DNA of 64,000 nt from Pseudomonas mucidolens. GTDB taxonomy: Bacteria; Pseudomonadota; Gammaproteobacteria; Pseudomonadales; Pseudomonadaceae. The stretch lies in assembly GCF_900106045.1 (NCBI RefSeq), contig NZ_LT629802.1, positions 868,001-932,000 on the forward strand, in the 5' to 3' direction. Within the stretch, counting starts at the first letter, position 1. The number at the start of each line of letters is the position of its first letter. The position numbers and the translations under genes were made by a program. Below the pieces are notes generated by a model that was not told where the DNA came from, ran no database searches, and saw nothing but the letters and a program-made list of their open reading frames with translations. Positions 35,141 through 43,597 of this stretch are shown here, piece after piece.

Positions 35141-35508
35141 GTCTGCGCATCAGCCGTCAACATTGGGAGGGATTGCTCAACGAACTCGATCAGGCCCGGC
35201 GCCAGCGACACCTTTTGACTTATCGTGCGTTGCTGGAGCGCCTGCAGTTTCCAACACCGGCCATGCAGACCCTGACAGCGGCGCTGGAGCACCTGGCGGC
35301 TCTGGATGCCAAGGCTGATCAGCCACTGCGCAGTTCCTTGGTGATCAGCCAGGGGGCAAGCCGCTTGCCACGTACGGGTTTTTTCGAGTGTGTGGAGCGC
35401 CTGGGGCGTTTTTGCGGCCCGTCCGATGGCGTAGCTGCCGCGTCATGGCACGCCTCGGAGGTGGTCCGAGTGTTTGAGTATGATTACCCTGAAACGGCGC
35501 AGGCCTGA
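35137..35508 (+). CDS. Hypothetical protein coupled to the XRE regulator
   Basis: I do not recognise this family. The 123-residue soluble protein starts at a GTG that overlaps the XRE stop (GTGA), with GGAGG 8 bases upstream. It is predominantly helical in its first ~85 residues (LRISRQHWEGLLNELDQARR; TYRALLERLQFPTPAMQTL), where the central LTYRALLERLQFPTPAMQ resembles a winged-helix or structural-maintenance type DNA-associated region, then a less regular C-terminal part ending near EYDYPETAQA. Translational coupling suggests it works with the XRE protein. The next gene starts one base after its stop codon. Confidence 0.75.
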   Translation: MSLRISRQHWEGLLNELDQARRQRHLLTYRALLERLQFPTPAMQTLTAALEHLAALDAKADQPLRSSLVISQGASRLPRTGFFECVERLGRFCGPSDGVAAASWHASEVVRVFEYDYPETAQA

Positions 35509-35509
35509 C

Positions 35510-35896
35510 ATGCTCTGGAAGCTCAGGGCGTATGCCAGTTACTGGTTGGCGCGCAAATTGTTTCACTGGTCCTGGATCATGCGCCAACCTCGTGCCTGGC
35601 ACTGGATGGAAGGTCAGTTCGCGCGCATGGCCAACCTGGGCAATGTGCAAGCGCAGAGCTTTTACGGGCACATCCTGACCTTTCGTGGTCAAGGCCTCGG
35701 GGCGCGTGAGGAAGGTGTGCGCCTGCTGCGTCTGGCTGCTCAGGCGGGTGACGGCAAGGCGGCCTATCAGGTCGGCGTGTTGAGCCTGGCGGGTAGCCTG
35801 GGCAAGGCTCCGGATCCGATAGAAGCCGCACGTTGGTGGAAAATCGCGGCCAAGGCAGGACACCCGCTCGCGCAAATTCGCCTGGAACAACTCTGA
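35510..35896 (+). CDS. Sel1-repeat (TPR-like) protein
   Basis: The 128-residue product has a basic, aromatic N-terminus (MLWKLRAYASYWLARKLFHW) and two to three Sel1-type repeats at ~40-125 (MANLGNVQAQSFYGHILTF; LAAQAGDGKAAYQVGVLSLAG; WWKIAAKAGHPLAQIRL). Sel1 proteins are scaffolds in signalling and envelope processes. The ATG lies one base after the stop of the previous gene, so the XRE, unknown and Sel1 genes form one translationally coupled cassette. An earlier frame start at 35474 overlaps the previous gene and is unlikely. Confidence 0.85.
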   Translation: MLWKLRAYASYWLARKLFHWSWIMRQPRAWHWMEGQFARMANLGNVQAQSFYGHILTFRGQGLGAREEGVRLLRLAAQAGDGKAAYQVGVLSLAGSLGKAPDPIEAARWWKIAAKAGHPLAQIRLEQL

Positions 35897-35899
35897 TCG

Positions 35900-37675
35900 C
35901 TACAGGTCGATGGGATCCGCTTGCCGTTGTCGGCTGTCAATCACATGGATGCTGTACCCCGCCACATTCTTCGCGTGGTGCTTGGCCTGCGACGCCAGTT
36001 CGGCCAGTTGGCTGGCATCCAGTTGTCCACAGCTGTGCGGGTGTAAATGCACCACGCCAATGGACAGTGACAGCAACGCAAACTCCTGCCGCACGCCTTG
36101 GCGATTCAGCGCGACAAAGCAGCCCGCGTCCAGGTGTTCGCTGCGATAGAAGCGTCGACACTGGGTCTGGAAATCATCCACCAACTGGTTGAGGCGCTTG
36201 CGCCAATCCTGGGCGCCCAGCACCAGCAGAAAATCATCGCCGCCAATGTGCCCGACAAAGTCACGGCTGGGGTCTATCCGGTCGGTCAGGCATTGCGCCA
36301 GGCAGAGCAACACTTCATCGCCACGGCCGTAACCGTAGATATCGTTGAAAGGTTTGAAACTGTCGATATCCACATAACAAATCACCGATTCGCGCTGCTG
36401 CTGCAACAGCCGTGTCAGACACTGCTGAATCGGCACGTTCCCCGGCAGCAGGGTCAGCGGATTGGCGTAGCGGGCCTGCTGGATTTTCAGCTCGGTAATC
36501 AACTTGAGCACGTCGATCACCCGACCCAATCCCAGATAATTGCCGTTGAGGGTGATGATGAAGTCTTCTTCGATGCGCTGCCGGGCACGGCTGGTGAGCA
36601 GGCGGCTGACTTGTTGCAACGATTGGCTCAACTCTACCGCCAGAAAGTCATCACTCATCAAGCGACTGATGGGTTTGCGCGCAAATAGGTCGGTGGCAAA
36701 GGGTTTGAGCAAGGCATCGGACAACGAATGCCGGTGCACGATGCCAACGGGCTGGCCGCGCTCATCCAGCACCGCCAGTGAGTTGAGATTGGCCTGGCGC
36801 CGGAACGCTTCCAATACCTGGGCGGTGGCAGTGTCCTGCGCCACGGCTGGCTGATCATTGAGCAGGGCGCTGAGGTCGCTGGCTTCGTCGTTGAGCGTGG
36901 CGTTACTGTTGTCCGGTCTGGACAGCAGTAACCGTGCCTCCTGGGGCGGTTGCTCTTGAGGCCGGCAGAGCAAATAACCCTGGATCAGGTCGACACCCAT
37001 TTCCGTCAGCACCGCCAGTTCCTCCTGCAACTCGATGCCTTCGGCAATCACCTGGGCGCGAGATGCCCGGGCAATTTGCAGGATTGAACCGACGAACTCG
37101 CGTTTAAGCGCGTCCTGATGAATGCCGTCGATAAAGTGTCGGTCGATTTTCACGTAATCCGGGCGCAGCTCGGACCACAGCCGCAGACTGGAATAGCCCG
37201 CACCCAAGTCATCCAGGGCAATCGAAAAACCCATGGCACGGTAGTGATGGAGCGCGGTTTGCAGCAGTTGAAAGTCGTCGGTCGGACTTTGCTCGGTGAG
37301 TTCGATCACTACCTGACTGGGGGTGATCCCGACGTCATGCAGCATTTGCAGGGTTCGTCCGGGTTGATGGGCGGCCTCCAGCAACGACTCCGGAGAGACG
37401 TTGATAAACAGTTTGCCCGGCAGCTTTTGTTCGCTGAACCGTCGACACGCGCTGTGACGGCAAGCCATTTCCAGCTCATTGAGACGTCCGGCGTGTCGGG
37501 CCACTGAAAACAGTACGAGAGGCGAGTGCAGGGCGCTGTTGGACGGACCGCGACTCAGCGCTTCATAGCCGACGATACGCCGCTCGGAGATGGAGATAAT
37601 CGGTTGGAACAGACTGTGCAAACTGCCTTGGGCGAGAATGGAGCCCAGGGCATTCAGCTGTTCGGTCATGGTCAT
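35900..37675 (-). CDS. EAL-CBS-GGDEF cyclic-di-GMP signalling protein
   Basis: The 591-residue protein has an N-terminal EAL phosphodiesterase domain (~15-245) with EALSRGP, DDLGAGYSS, VKIDRHF and QVIAEGIE, so the catalytic residues look intact; two CBS domains (~280-400; NSLAVLDERGQPVGIVHR); and a C-terminal GGDEF-like domain (~430-580) with the signature IGGDDF in place of GGDEF. DIDSFKPFNDIYGYGRGDEVL is otherwise canonical, so the cyclase may be weak or act as a GTP sensor. CBS domains usually bind adenine nucleotides. The ATG at 37675 is used (the frame continues to a TTG at 37690). It lies downstream of prc, separated by a terminator. Confidence 0.93.
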   Translation of the reverse strand: MTMTEQLNALGSILAQGSLHSLFQPIISISERRIVGYEALSRGPSNSALHSPLVLFSVARHAGRLNELEMACRHSACRRFSEQKLPGKLFINVSPESLLEAAHQPGRTLQMLHDVGITPSQVVIELTEQSPTDDFQLLQTALHHYRAMGFSIALDDLGAGYSSLRLWSELRPDYVKIDRHFIDGIHQDALKREFVGSILQIARASRAQVIAEGIELQEELAVLTEMGVDLIQGYLLCRPQEQPPQEARLLLSRPDNSNATLNDEASDLSALLNDQPAVAQDTATAQVLEAFRRQANLNSLAVLDERGQPVGIVHRHSLSDALLKPFATDLFARKPISRLMSDDFLAVELSQSLQQVSRLLTSRARQRIEEDFIITLNGNYLGLGRVIDVLKLITELKIQQARYANPLTLLPGNVPIQQCLTRLLQQQRESVICYVDIDSFKPFNDIYGYGRGDEVLLCLAQCLTDRIDPSRDFVGHIGGDDFLLVLGAQDWRKRLNQLVDDFQTQCRRFYRSEHLDAGCFVALNRQGVRQEFALLSLSIGVVHLHPHSCGQLDASQLAELASQAKHHAKNVAGYSIHVIDSRQRQADPIDL

Positions 37676-37688
37676 GGTGGTCTCTGCC

Positions 37689-37728
37689 AAAAAAAAGGAC
37701 CGGGCGCCTGGGGCGCACGGTCCTTTAT
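37689..37728 (-). terminator. Terminator after prc
   Basis: On the minus strand AAAGGACCGTGCGCC pairs with GGCGCCCGGTCCTTT around CCAG (one mismatch/bulge) and is followed by a run of T. It lies between the prc stop and the EAL gene start. Confidence 0.88.
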
Positions 37729-37792
37729 TTCACGACAGAATGATGTCTATTTGATGACTGTCCGATCAGTGATCACATCAAATTGCCATCAT

Positions 37793-39874
37793 TTACTGCT
37801 TGGCTACCGTCTTGCTGATTTTCAGGTAGTCCAACAGAATCCGACCGGTTTCGGCCAGGTAGGCGTCATCTTCCGGCTTGGTCTTTTCAGACTCGGTCGG
37901 CAACGCATCTTCGTCTTCCTTCTTCAGCTCTTTGAGCGGGTCTTCACCTTTGGCCTTGCGGCGAATATTTTCCAGTGCGAGCTGCTGGTTTTCGATGTCG
38001 GTATGCTGCGCGCGACGCTCCACTTCATTGAGACTGACGGTTTTTTCGGCCATCAACTTCTTGGCCAGCGCCAGCTTGTCGCGGATAAACACGAACTCGG
38101 CATCTTTGGCGGAACGAATATCGTGGTCGCTGTTGAGCTGCGCCAGATAGGGTTTGAACGGGTCCGACGCGGGCTTGATAGCCGGGCGGATGGTGTCCCA
38201 CGGCATGGCCTCGGGCAACGCGCTTTCGCCTATTTCCTTGGTGTCGATGAGCGAGGGGAAGTCGATATCCGGCAATACGCCCTGATGCTGGGTGCTCTGG
38301 CCGGAAACCCGGTAGAACTTGGCCAGGGTCAGCTTCAATTCGCCATGGTTGAGCGGTTGAATGGTCTGCACCGTGCCTTTGCCGAAGGTCTGTCCGCCGA
38401 CGATCAGCGCGCGGTGATAGTCCTGCATCGCACCGGCAAAGATTTCCGAGGCCGAGGCCGAGAGACGGTTGACCAGCAATGCCATTGGCCCTTTGTAGAA
38501 GGCGCCGCGGTTCTCGTCTTCCAGCACATCCACGCGACCGTCAGCGTTGCGTACCAACACGGTTGGACCCTTGTCGATAAACAGGCTGGTCAGCTCGGTG
38601 GCCTCCTGCAACGAGCCCCCGCCATTGTTGCGCAGGTCGATGACCACGCCGTCGACTTTCTCTTTCTGTAACTCGGTCAGCAACTTCTTGACGTCGCGAG
38701 TGGTGCTCTTGTAGTCCGGATCACCGGCACGGAACGCCTTGAAGTCCAGATAGAACGCCGGGATTTCAATCACTCCCAGCTTGTAGTCCTTGCCATCCTG
38801 CTTGAGGTTGAGCACCGACTTCTTCACCGCCTGGTCTTCCAGCTTCACCGCTTCACGGGTGATGGACACGACTTTGCTGGTCTGATCGTTGGGTGCGTTG
38901 GTGTGCGGAATCACTTCCAGGCGCACGACACTGCCTTTCGGCCCGCGGATCAGCTTGACTACTTCGTCCAGGCGCCAGCCGACCACGTCGACCATTTCCT
39001 TATCGCCTTGAGCCACACCGATGATCTTGTCGGCCGGTGCAACCTGCTTGGTCTTGTCCGCCGGGCCTGCCGGCACCAGGCGCACGATCTTGACCTGATC
39101 ATTGTCGCTTTGCAGAACGGCACCGATGCCTTCCAGCGACAGACTCATATTGATATCGAAATTTTCCGCGTTATCTGGCGACAGATAATTGGTGTGCGGG
39201 TCGTAAGACATTGCGAAGGTGTTGATGTAGGCCTGAAAGATATCTTCGGCACGGGTCTGGTTCAGACGCACGAGTTGATTCTTGTAGCGCTTGGTCAACA
39301 GTTCCTGGATCGCCTTTGGCTCTTTGCCGGCAATCTTCAGGCGCAGGACTTCATCCTTGACGCGCTTGCGCCACAGGTCATCCAGCGCGGCGGTGCTGGT
39401 CAGCCACGGCGCGTCCTTGCGATCCACCAGCAAGGTTTCCTTCTGGTTGAAATCGAGCTTGTCGACACCTTTGTCCAGCTCAGCCAGAGCGAAGTCCAGA
39501 CGCGCCTTGACGCGGTCCAGATAGCGCTTGTAGATGGTGAAGCCTGGCTGCAGGTCGCCGCTCTTGAGGAGGTCGTCGAACTGCGTCTTCCACTTGTCGA
39601 ACTCGGCGACATCGCTTGCCAGGAAGTAGCTGCGCGAAGGATCCAGCAACTTTAGGTAGCTTTCATAGATAATCACCGAACGTGCATCGTCCAGTGGCGG
39701 TTTGCTGTAATGGTGACGCTTGAGCAGCTCGACGATATTAAGGCTGGCAATCACCTCATCGCGATCAGGCTGAAGTTTGTCCCAGCTATTGGCTGCGAAC
39801 GTATTGGTCGACATCGACGTCAAGCCGAGACCAATGAAAAGAGCGAGGGCGGTGCTGGGGAACAAATGCTTCAT
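37793..39874 (-). CDS. prc: Carboxy-terminal processing protease Prc (AlgO-type)
   Basis: The 693-residue periplasmic S41A protease has a signal peptide (LFPSTALALFIGLGLTSMSTNTFAA, read in part), an N-terminal domain, a PDZ domain at ~225-320 (MSLSLEGIGAVLQSDND) and the catalytic region with Ser in NRLSASASEIFAGAMQDY and Lys in GQTFGKGTVQ. Prc degrades proteins with exposed hydrophobic C-termini; in P. aeruginosa the orthologue AlgO influences RseP/MucA processing and alginate. ATG 39874 is preferred to 39907 because the signal peptide begins there. Confidence 0.95.
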   Translation of the reverse strand: MKHLFPSTALALFIGLGLTSMSTNTFAANSWDKLQPDRDEVIASLNIVELLKRHHYSKPPLDDARSVIIYESYLKLLDPSRSYFLASDVAEFDKWKTQFDDLLKSGDLQPGFTIYKRYLDRVKARLDFALAELDKGVDKLDFNQKETLLVDRKDAPWLTSTAALDDLWRKRVKDEVLRLKIAGKEPKAIQELLTKRYKNQLVRLNQTRAEDIFQAYINTFAMSYDPHTNYLSPDNAENFDINMSLSLEGIGAVLQSDNDQVKIVRLVPAGPADKTKQVAPADKIIGVAQGDKEMVDVVGWRLDEVVKLIRGPKGSVVRLEVIPHTNAPNDQTSKVVSITREAVKLEDQAVKKSVLNLKQDGKDYKLGVIEIPAFYLDFKAFRAGDPDYKSTTRDVKKLLTELQKEKVDGVVIDLRNNGGGSLQEATELTSLFIDKGPTVLVRNADGRVDVLEDENRGAFYKGPMALLVNRLSASASEIFAGAMQDYHRALIVGGQTFGKGTVQTIQPLNHGELKLTLAKFYRVSGQSTQHQGVLPDIDFPSLIDTKEIGESALPEAMPWDTIRPAIKPASDPFKPYLAQLNSDHDIRSAKDAEFVFIRDKLALAKKLMAEKTVSLNEVERRAQHTDIENQQLALENIRRKAKGEDPLKELKKEDEDALPTESEKTKPEDDAYLAETGRILLDYLKISKTVAKQ

Positions 39875-39960
39875 GCTGATTCGACGCGGGGGCAATTGAT
39901 AACGCATATTAGGCCGTCTTTGAAGTCGCCGGTTCCATGAGGGCCGGTCGCATAATGCAA

Positions 39961-39985
39961 AAAGCCCGACGCAACAGCAACGGGC
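39961..39985 (-). terminator. Hairpin between divergent prc and quinone oxidoreductase genes
   Basis: On the minus strand AGCCCGT and gap to CGGGCTTTTT form a terminator-like stem upstream of prc. No gene upstream on that strand needs it, so it may be an attenuator or a remnant. Confidence 0.4.
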
Positions 39986-40012
39986 TCAGTCCAGACTCAC
40001 TATGGAGGCACT

Positions 40013-40975
40013 GTGAAAGCATTGCAAGGCGTTGACGGTCATGTGGAGTGGCTTGAAGAGCCAAGTCTTACATGTGATGTAGGGCAAGTTCGCATTCGCG
40101 TGGCGGCAGCGGGACTGAATCGGGCCGATTTATTACAGCGTGCGGGGCTCTATCCGCCACCGGCCGGGGCGAGCCACGTCCTTGGACTGGAGTGTTCCGG
40201 GGTGATCAGTGAAGTCGGGGCCGGTTCTTCCTGGCAGGTCGGGGATCGGGTTTGCGCGCTGCTGGCAGGCGGCGGCATGGCCGAAGAAGTGGTAGTCGAT
40301 GCGCGTCACGTGCTGCCGGTGCCGGAAGGTTTGTCGTTGGCCGAGGCGGCAGCATTGCCCGAGGTGTACAGCACGGCCTGGTTGAACGTGTTCCAGCTGG
40401 CGGCGCTCAAGCCCGGAGAAAAGGTGCTGTTGCATGCTGGCGCCAGTGGCGTGGGTTCTGCGGCCATCCAGTTGTGCAAGGCGTTCGGCAGCCCGTGCTG
40501 GGTCAGTGTCGGCTCGGTGGAACGTCTGGCGTACTGCGAAGGACTCGGCGCCCAGGGCGGCGTGGTGCGGACTGAGGGCATCGAAGTCCTGGGAGATTTT
40601 GGACCCTTCGACGTGATTCTCGACCCGGTAGGCGGCAATTACGCGACGCAGAACCTTAAGCTGATAGCGCAGGATGGCCGTTGGGTGTTGATCGGCTTGA
40701 TGGGCGGGCGCCAGGCGCAGCTCGACCTGGCGCAGGTGCTGGCCAAGCGAGTGCAGCTGCTGGGCTCGACCCTGCGCAGCCGCGACGATCAGTTCAAGGC
40801 CGATCTGCTCAGTGACTTGGGGCAGCAGGTCTGGCCATTGTTCAGCGAGGGTCGCTTGAGCCCGCAGTTGGCCAAGACGTTCCCGATCCTGGATGCCGAG
40901 GCGGCTTTTGCCGAATTGGCGACTAACCAGGTTTCCGGCAAGCTGGTGCTGGTAATCGACGAGACGCTGGCCTGA
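40013..40975 (+). CDS. NAD(P)H quinone oxidoreductase (zinc-free MDR, PIG3-like)
   Basis: This 320-residue medium-chain reductase has the family pattern LNRADLLQRAGLYPPPAGASHVLGLECSG (residues ~36-64, in part), the segment LPEVYSTAWLNVF near 117 and the NADP loop HAGASGVGSAAIQLCKAFG near 142-160. No zinc ligands are present. Such enzymes carry out one- or two-electron reduction of quinones. Its position beside prc is conserved in P. aeruginosa by my recollection (PA3256-PA3257). Confidence 0.92.
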   Translation: MKALQGVDGHVEWLEEPSLTCDVGQVRIRVAAAGLNRADLLQRAGLYPPPAGASHVLGLECSGVISEVGAGSSWQVGDRVCALLAGGGMAEEVVVDARHVLPVPEGLSLAEAAALPEVYSTAWLNVFQLAALKPGEKVLLHAGASGVGSAAIQLCKAFGSPCWVSVGSVERLAYCEGLGAQGGVVRTEGIEVLGDFGPFDVILDPVGGNYATQNLKLIAQDGRWVLIGLMGGRQAQLDLAQVLAKRVQLLGSTLRSRDDQFKADLLSDLGQQVWPLFSEGRLSPQLAKTFPILDAEAAFAELATNQVSGKLVLVIDETLA

Positions 40976-41004
40976 TCACGATCCCACGTTGAAGCGGATC
41001 AAGA

Positions 41005-41095
41005 ATGTGCGAGCGGGCTTGCTCGCGATTGCGGTGTGTCAGCCAACCAACCTGGCACTGGTCCACCGCGATCGCGAGCAAGCCCGCTCCCACAT
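41005..41095. repeat. REPIN (GAGCGGGCTTGCTCGCGA type)
   Basis: Inverted arms ATGTG-GAGCGGGCTTGCTCGCGAT and its complement, enclosing ~40 bases, between convergent genes. Confidence 0.9.
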
Positions 41096-41125
41096 TTGAT
41101 TGGGGGTCAACTCAGAGAAGGGCTG

Positions 41126-41779
41126 TCAGGTCCACTGGTGGATCGGCCAGCCGGCTTTTTGCGCATGTTCGCGCAGCACTGGATCAGGATTCACCACCTG
41201 CGGATGATCGACCTTGAGCAACAACGGCAAGTCGTTGCGTGAGTCGGAGTAGAAATACGCGCCCTCCAGACTTTGATCTTCCTGGGCCAGCCATTCCATC
41301 AGGCGGGTGATCTTGCCTTCGCGGTACGTCAGCACCCCGACGGTCTTGCCGCTGTACACCGCGTGAACGACATCCAGCTCAATCGCCAGCACTTCATCAA
41401 TGCCGATCCGCGCCGCAATCGGCTTGACCAGGTGCGTGCCCGATGCCGAGATCACCAGTATTCGGTCGCCTTCGGCGCGGTGCCGGGCGATGGTCCTGGT
41501 GGCGTCGCTGTAGATCAACGGTTCGATGATGTCCTCCACCCACGGCTCCACCAGATGCTCGATTTCTTCCGGCGTGCGGCCGATCATTGGCTCGAGGCTG
41601 AAGTCCATGTAGTCCTGCATGGCCAGTTTGCCCTGACTGTAGGCGTCCATCAGCTCATTGTTGCGGTGCATAAACGACTCGGCGTCGACCCAGCCCAAGC
41701 GTCCCATCTGTTCGCACCACAGGCTTGCGCAATCGCCGTGAATCAAGGTGTCGTCCAGATCAAAAATTACCAATGCCAT
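41126..41779 (-). CDS. HAD-IB family hydrolase (SerB-like)
   Basis: The 217-residue protein shows HAD motif I FDLDDTLIHGD (nucleophile Asp7), motif II VISASGTHL (Ser near 111), a Lys for motif III, and motif IV YFYSDSRNDLPLL near 170. The PSP-like subfamily suits a small phosphorylated metabolite such as phosphoserine, but the active substrate is uncertain. It is the last gene of the phosphonate-like ABC cluster (31 bp after the ATPase), so a phosphate ester formed from the imported compound is a possible substrate. Confidence 0.9.
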   Translation of the reverse strand: MALVIFDLDDTLIHGDCASLWCEQMGRLGWVDAESFMHRNNELMDAYSQGKLAMQDYMDFSLEPMIGRTPEEIEHLVEPWVEDIIEPLIYSDATRTIARHRAEGDRILVISASGTHLVKPIAARIGIDEVLAIELDVVHAVYSGKTVGVLTYREGKITRLMEWLAQEDQSLEGAYFYSDSRNDLPLLLKVDHPQVVNPDPVLREHAQKAGWPIHQWT

Positions 41780-41810
41780 CAGTCATGCTTCCTTAGTAAA
41801 CGCTGCATCT

Positions 41811-42800
41811 TCAGGCTACCTCACACAACGCACCAGGATCGATAGAAAGTGCCAGGCGCTGACCATCCGGGTGCAAATCGTCTGCCGAGCGATTGAGTAC
41901 GTCCACCACCAGCTCGACGCCCCGGGCTTCGACGCGGTAACGAATCACGTTGCCCAGCAGGCTGTGACTGCGCACCAGGGCGTCCAGTTCGCCGCTGCGG
42001 CTGAGTTCGATGGCTTCCGGGCGAATGGCGATACGCCCGCTGACCGGGCGCTGCAGCAGCTTGCTGGCCATTTCGGCGTCCAACAGGTTGTAGTTGCCGA
42101 TAAAGCCTGCGGCAAATGCATCCACCGGAGCGGTGTAGAGGGTTTCGGCGTCGCCGCTCTGGACGATCCGGCCCTGGTTCATTAAAAAAATCCGGTCAGA
42201 CATGGTCAGGGCTTCTTCCTGATCATGGGTCACAAAAATGGTCGTCAGCCCCAGTTCGCGCTGGATCTGGCGGATCTGTTCGCGCAGGTGTTTGCGAATC
42301 CGCGCATCCAGCGCCGACAGCGGCTCATCCAGCAACAGCAGGCGCGGGCGCGTCACCAGGGAGCGGGCGAGGGCAACGCGCTGACACTGGCCGCCGGACA
42401 TCTGGTGCGGGTAACGGCTCGCCAGGTCCTTGAGTTCCACCAGTTGCAGCACTTCCTGTACGCGGGCGTGGCTGTCATCGGCGTTGACTTTCTGCATGCG
42501 CAGGCCGAAGGCGACGTTCTGCTCCACGGTCATGTTGGGGAACAGCGCATAGCTCTGGAACACCATGCCGATCTGGCGTTTCTGTGGGCTCAGCGGAACG
42601 ATGTCCTGGCCATCTAGCAGAATCTGGCCGCTGTCTACCGAGGTCAGTCCGGCAATGCAACGCAGCAATGTGGACTTGCCGCAACCGGACGGGCCCAGCA
42701 GGGTGACGAATTCGCCCTTGGCAACCTCGCAGTTGATGTCACTGAACACCGGGGTCCCGGTGTAGCTTTTTTGCAGGTGCTGGACGCTGACGAAGCTCAT
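41811..42800 (-). CDS. ABC importer ATP-binding protein (2-AEP/polyamine-like)
   Basis: The 329-residue ATPase has Walker A GPSGCGKST (near residue 38), signature MSGGQCQRVALARSL, Walker B LLLDEPLSALD and a C-terminal TOBE domain (from ~265). It is of the PotA/PhnT type used with two permeases and a Fe/polyamine/phosphonate-type binding protein. It overlaps the upstream permease by 4 bp. The cluster context points to phosphonate or phosphodiester uptake. Confidence 0.93.
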   Translation of the reverse strand: MSFVSVQHLQKSYTGTPVFSDINCEVAKGEFVTLLGPSGCGKSTLLRCIAGLTSVDSGQILLDGQDIVPLSPQKRQIGMVFQSYALFPNMTVEQNVAFGLRMQKVNADDSHARVQEVLQLVELKDLASRYPHQMSGGQCQRVALARSLVTRPRLLLLDEPLSALDARIRKHLREQIRQIQRELGLTTIFVTHDQEEALTMSDRIFLMNQGRIVQSGDAETLYTAPVDAFAAGFIGNYNLLDAEMASKLLQRPVSGRIAIRPEAIELSRSGELDALVRSHSLLGNVIRYRVEARGVELVVDVLNRSADDLHPDGQRLALSIDPGALCEVA

Positions 42801-43597
42801 TGGCTTTTGTCCTTGTTCAAGGTAGTGGCGGCCCAGGTGAGCAGCAGCACGAAGAGGAAGTAGGAAATGACCACGGCGCTGGTGAAATGCCCGCTGCTGT
42901 TGCGCATGTTGTTGAGGTACACCTGCAAGGTCTCGTAGCGCGTGCCGACGAGGATATTGGCGAACACGAACTCGCCGAACAGGAACGAAAAGGACAGCAG
43001 CAACGCGACCATCAAGCCCTTGCGCAGGTTCGGCAGCACCACCAGGAACGCCGCCTGCCAGGTACTGGCGCCGAGCAGTTGGGCGGCGTCCATCAGGTCA
43101 CGCAGGTTGATGGCTTGCAGGTTGTTGGTGATGGCGCGGTACATGAACGGCAACGCTACGGTGAAATAACAGCCGATCAGAATCCACGGCGTACCGACCA
43201 TCGCCAGTGGCCCCGAGCCATACAATTGCAGCAACCCCACCGACGACACCACGGGCGGTACCGCGAAGGGCAGCAGGATCAGAATATTCATCAGCGCATC
43301 GAGCCTGGGGAAGTGGTAATGCACCACAAACAACAGCGGCAGGATCAACACCACCGAGAGGATCAGCGCGCCGACGCACACCAACAACGATTGGCCAAAG
43401 GCATGCAGGAAGCGCGGGTCGCTCCACAGCTGCACATACCATTTGAAGGTAAAGCCCGAAGGCAAGATTGTCGCCGACCAACTGCTGGCGATGGAATACA
43501 CCAGGGTGCCAATCAGCGGCAGCACCAGGATGGCAAACAACAGGTACACCACTACCCGATGGTAGAGGGCGGCCTGGCGGGTTTCAGCGCGAGACAT
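42797..43597 (-). CDS. ABC importer permease 2 (PhnV-like)
   Basis: A 266-residue inner-membrane permease with six helices and an EAA-type loop (YRAITNNLQAINLRDLMDAAQLLGASTWQAAFLVVLPNLRKGL, residues ~155-195, read in part), the ATPase contact site. The order ATPase, permease 2 and permease 1 matches the 2-aminoethylphosphonate transporter type. It overlaps permease 1 by 14 bp and the ATPase gene by 4 bp, so the genes are translationally coupled. Confidence 0.92.
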   Translation of the reverse strand: MSRAETRQAALYHRVVVYLLFAILVLPLIGTLVYSIASSWSATILPSGFTFKWYVQLWSDPRFLHAFGQSLLVCVGALILSVVLILPLLFVVHYHFPRLDALMNILILLPFAVPPVVSSVGLLQLYGSGPLAMVGTPWILIGCYFTVALPFMYRAITNNLQAINLRDLMDAAQLLGASTWQAAFLVVLPNLRKGLMVALLLSFSFLFGEFVFANILVGTRYETLQVYLNNMRNSSGHFTSAVVISYFLFVLLLTWAATTLNKDKSQ

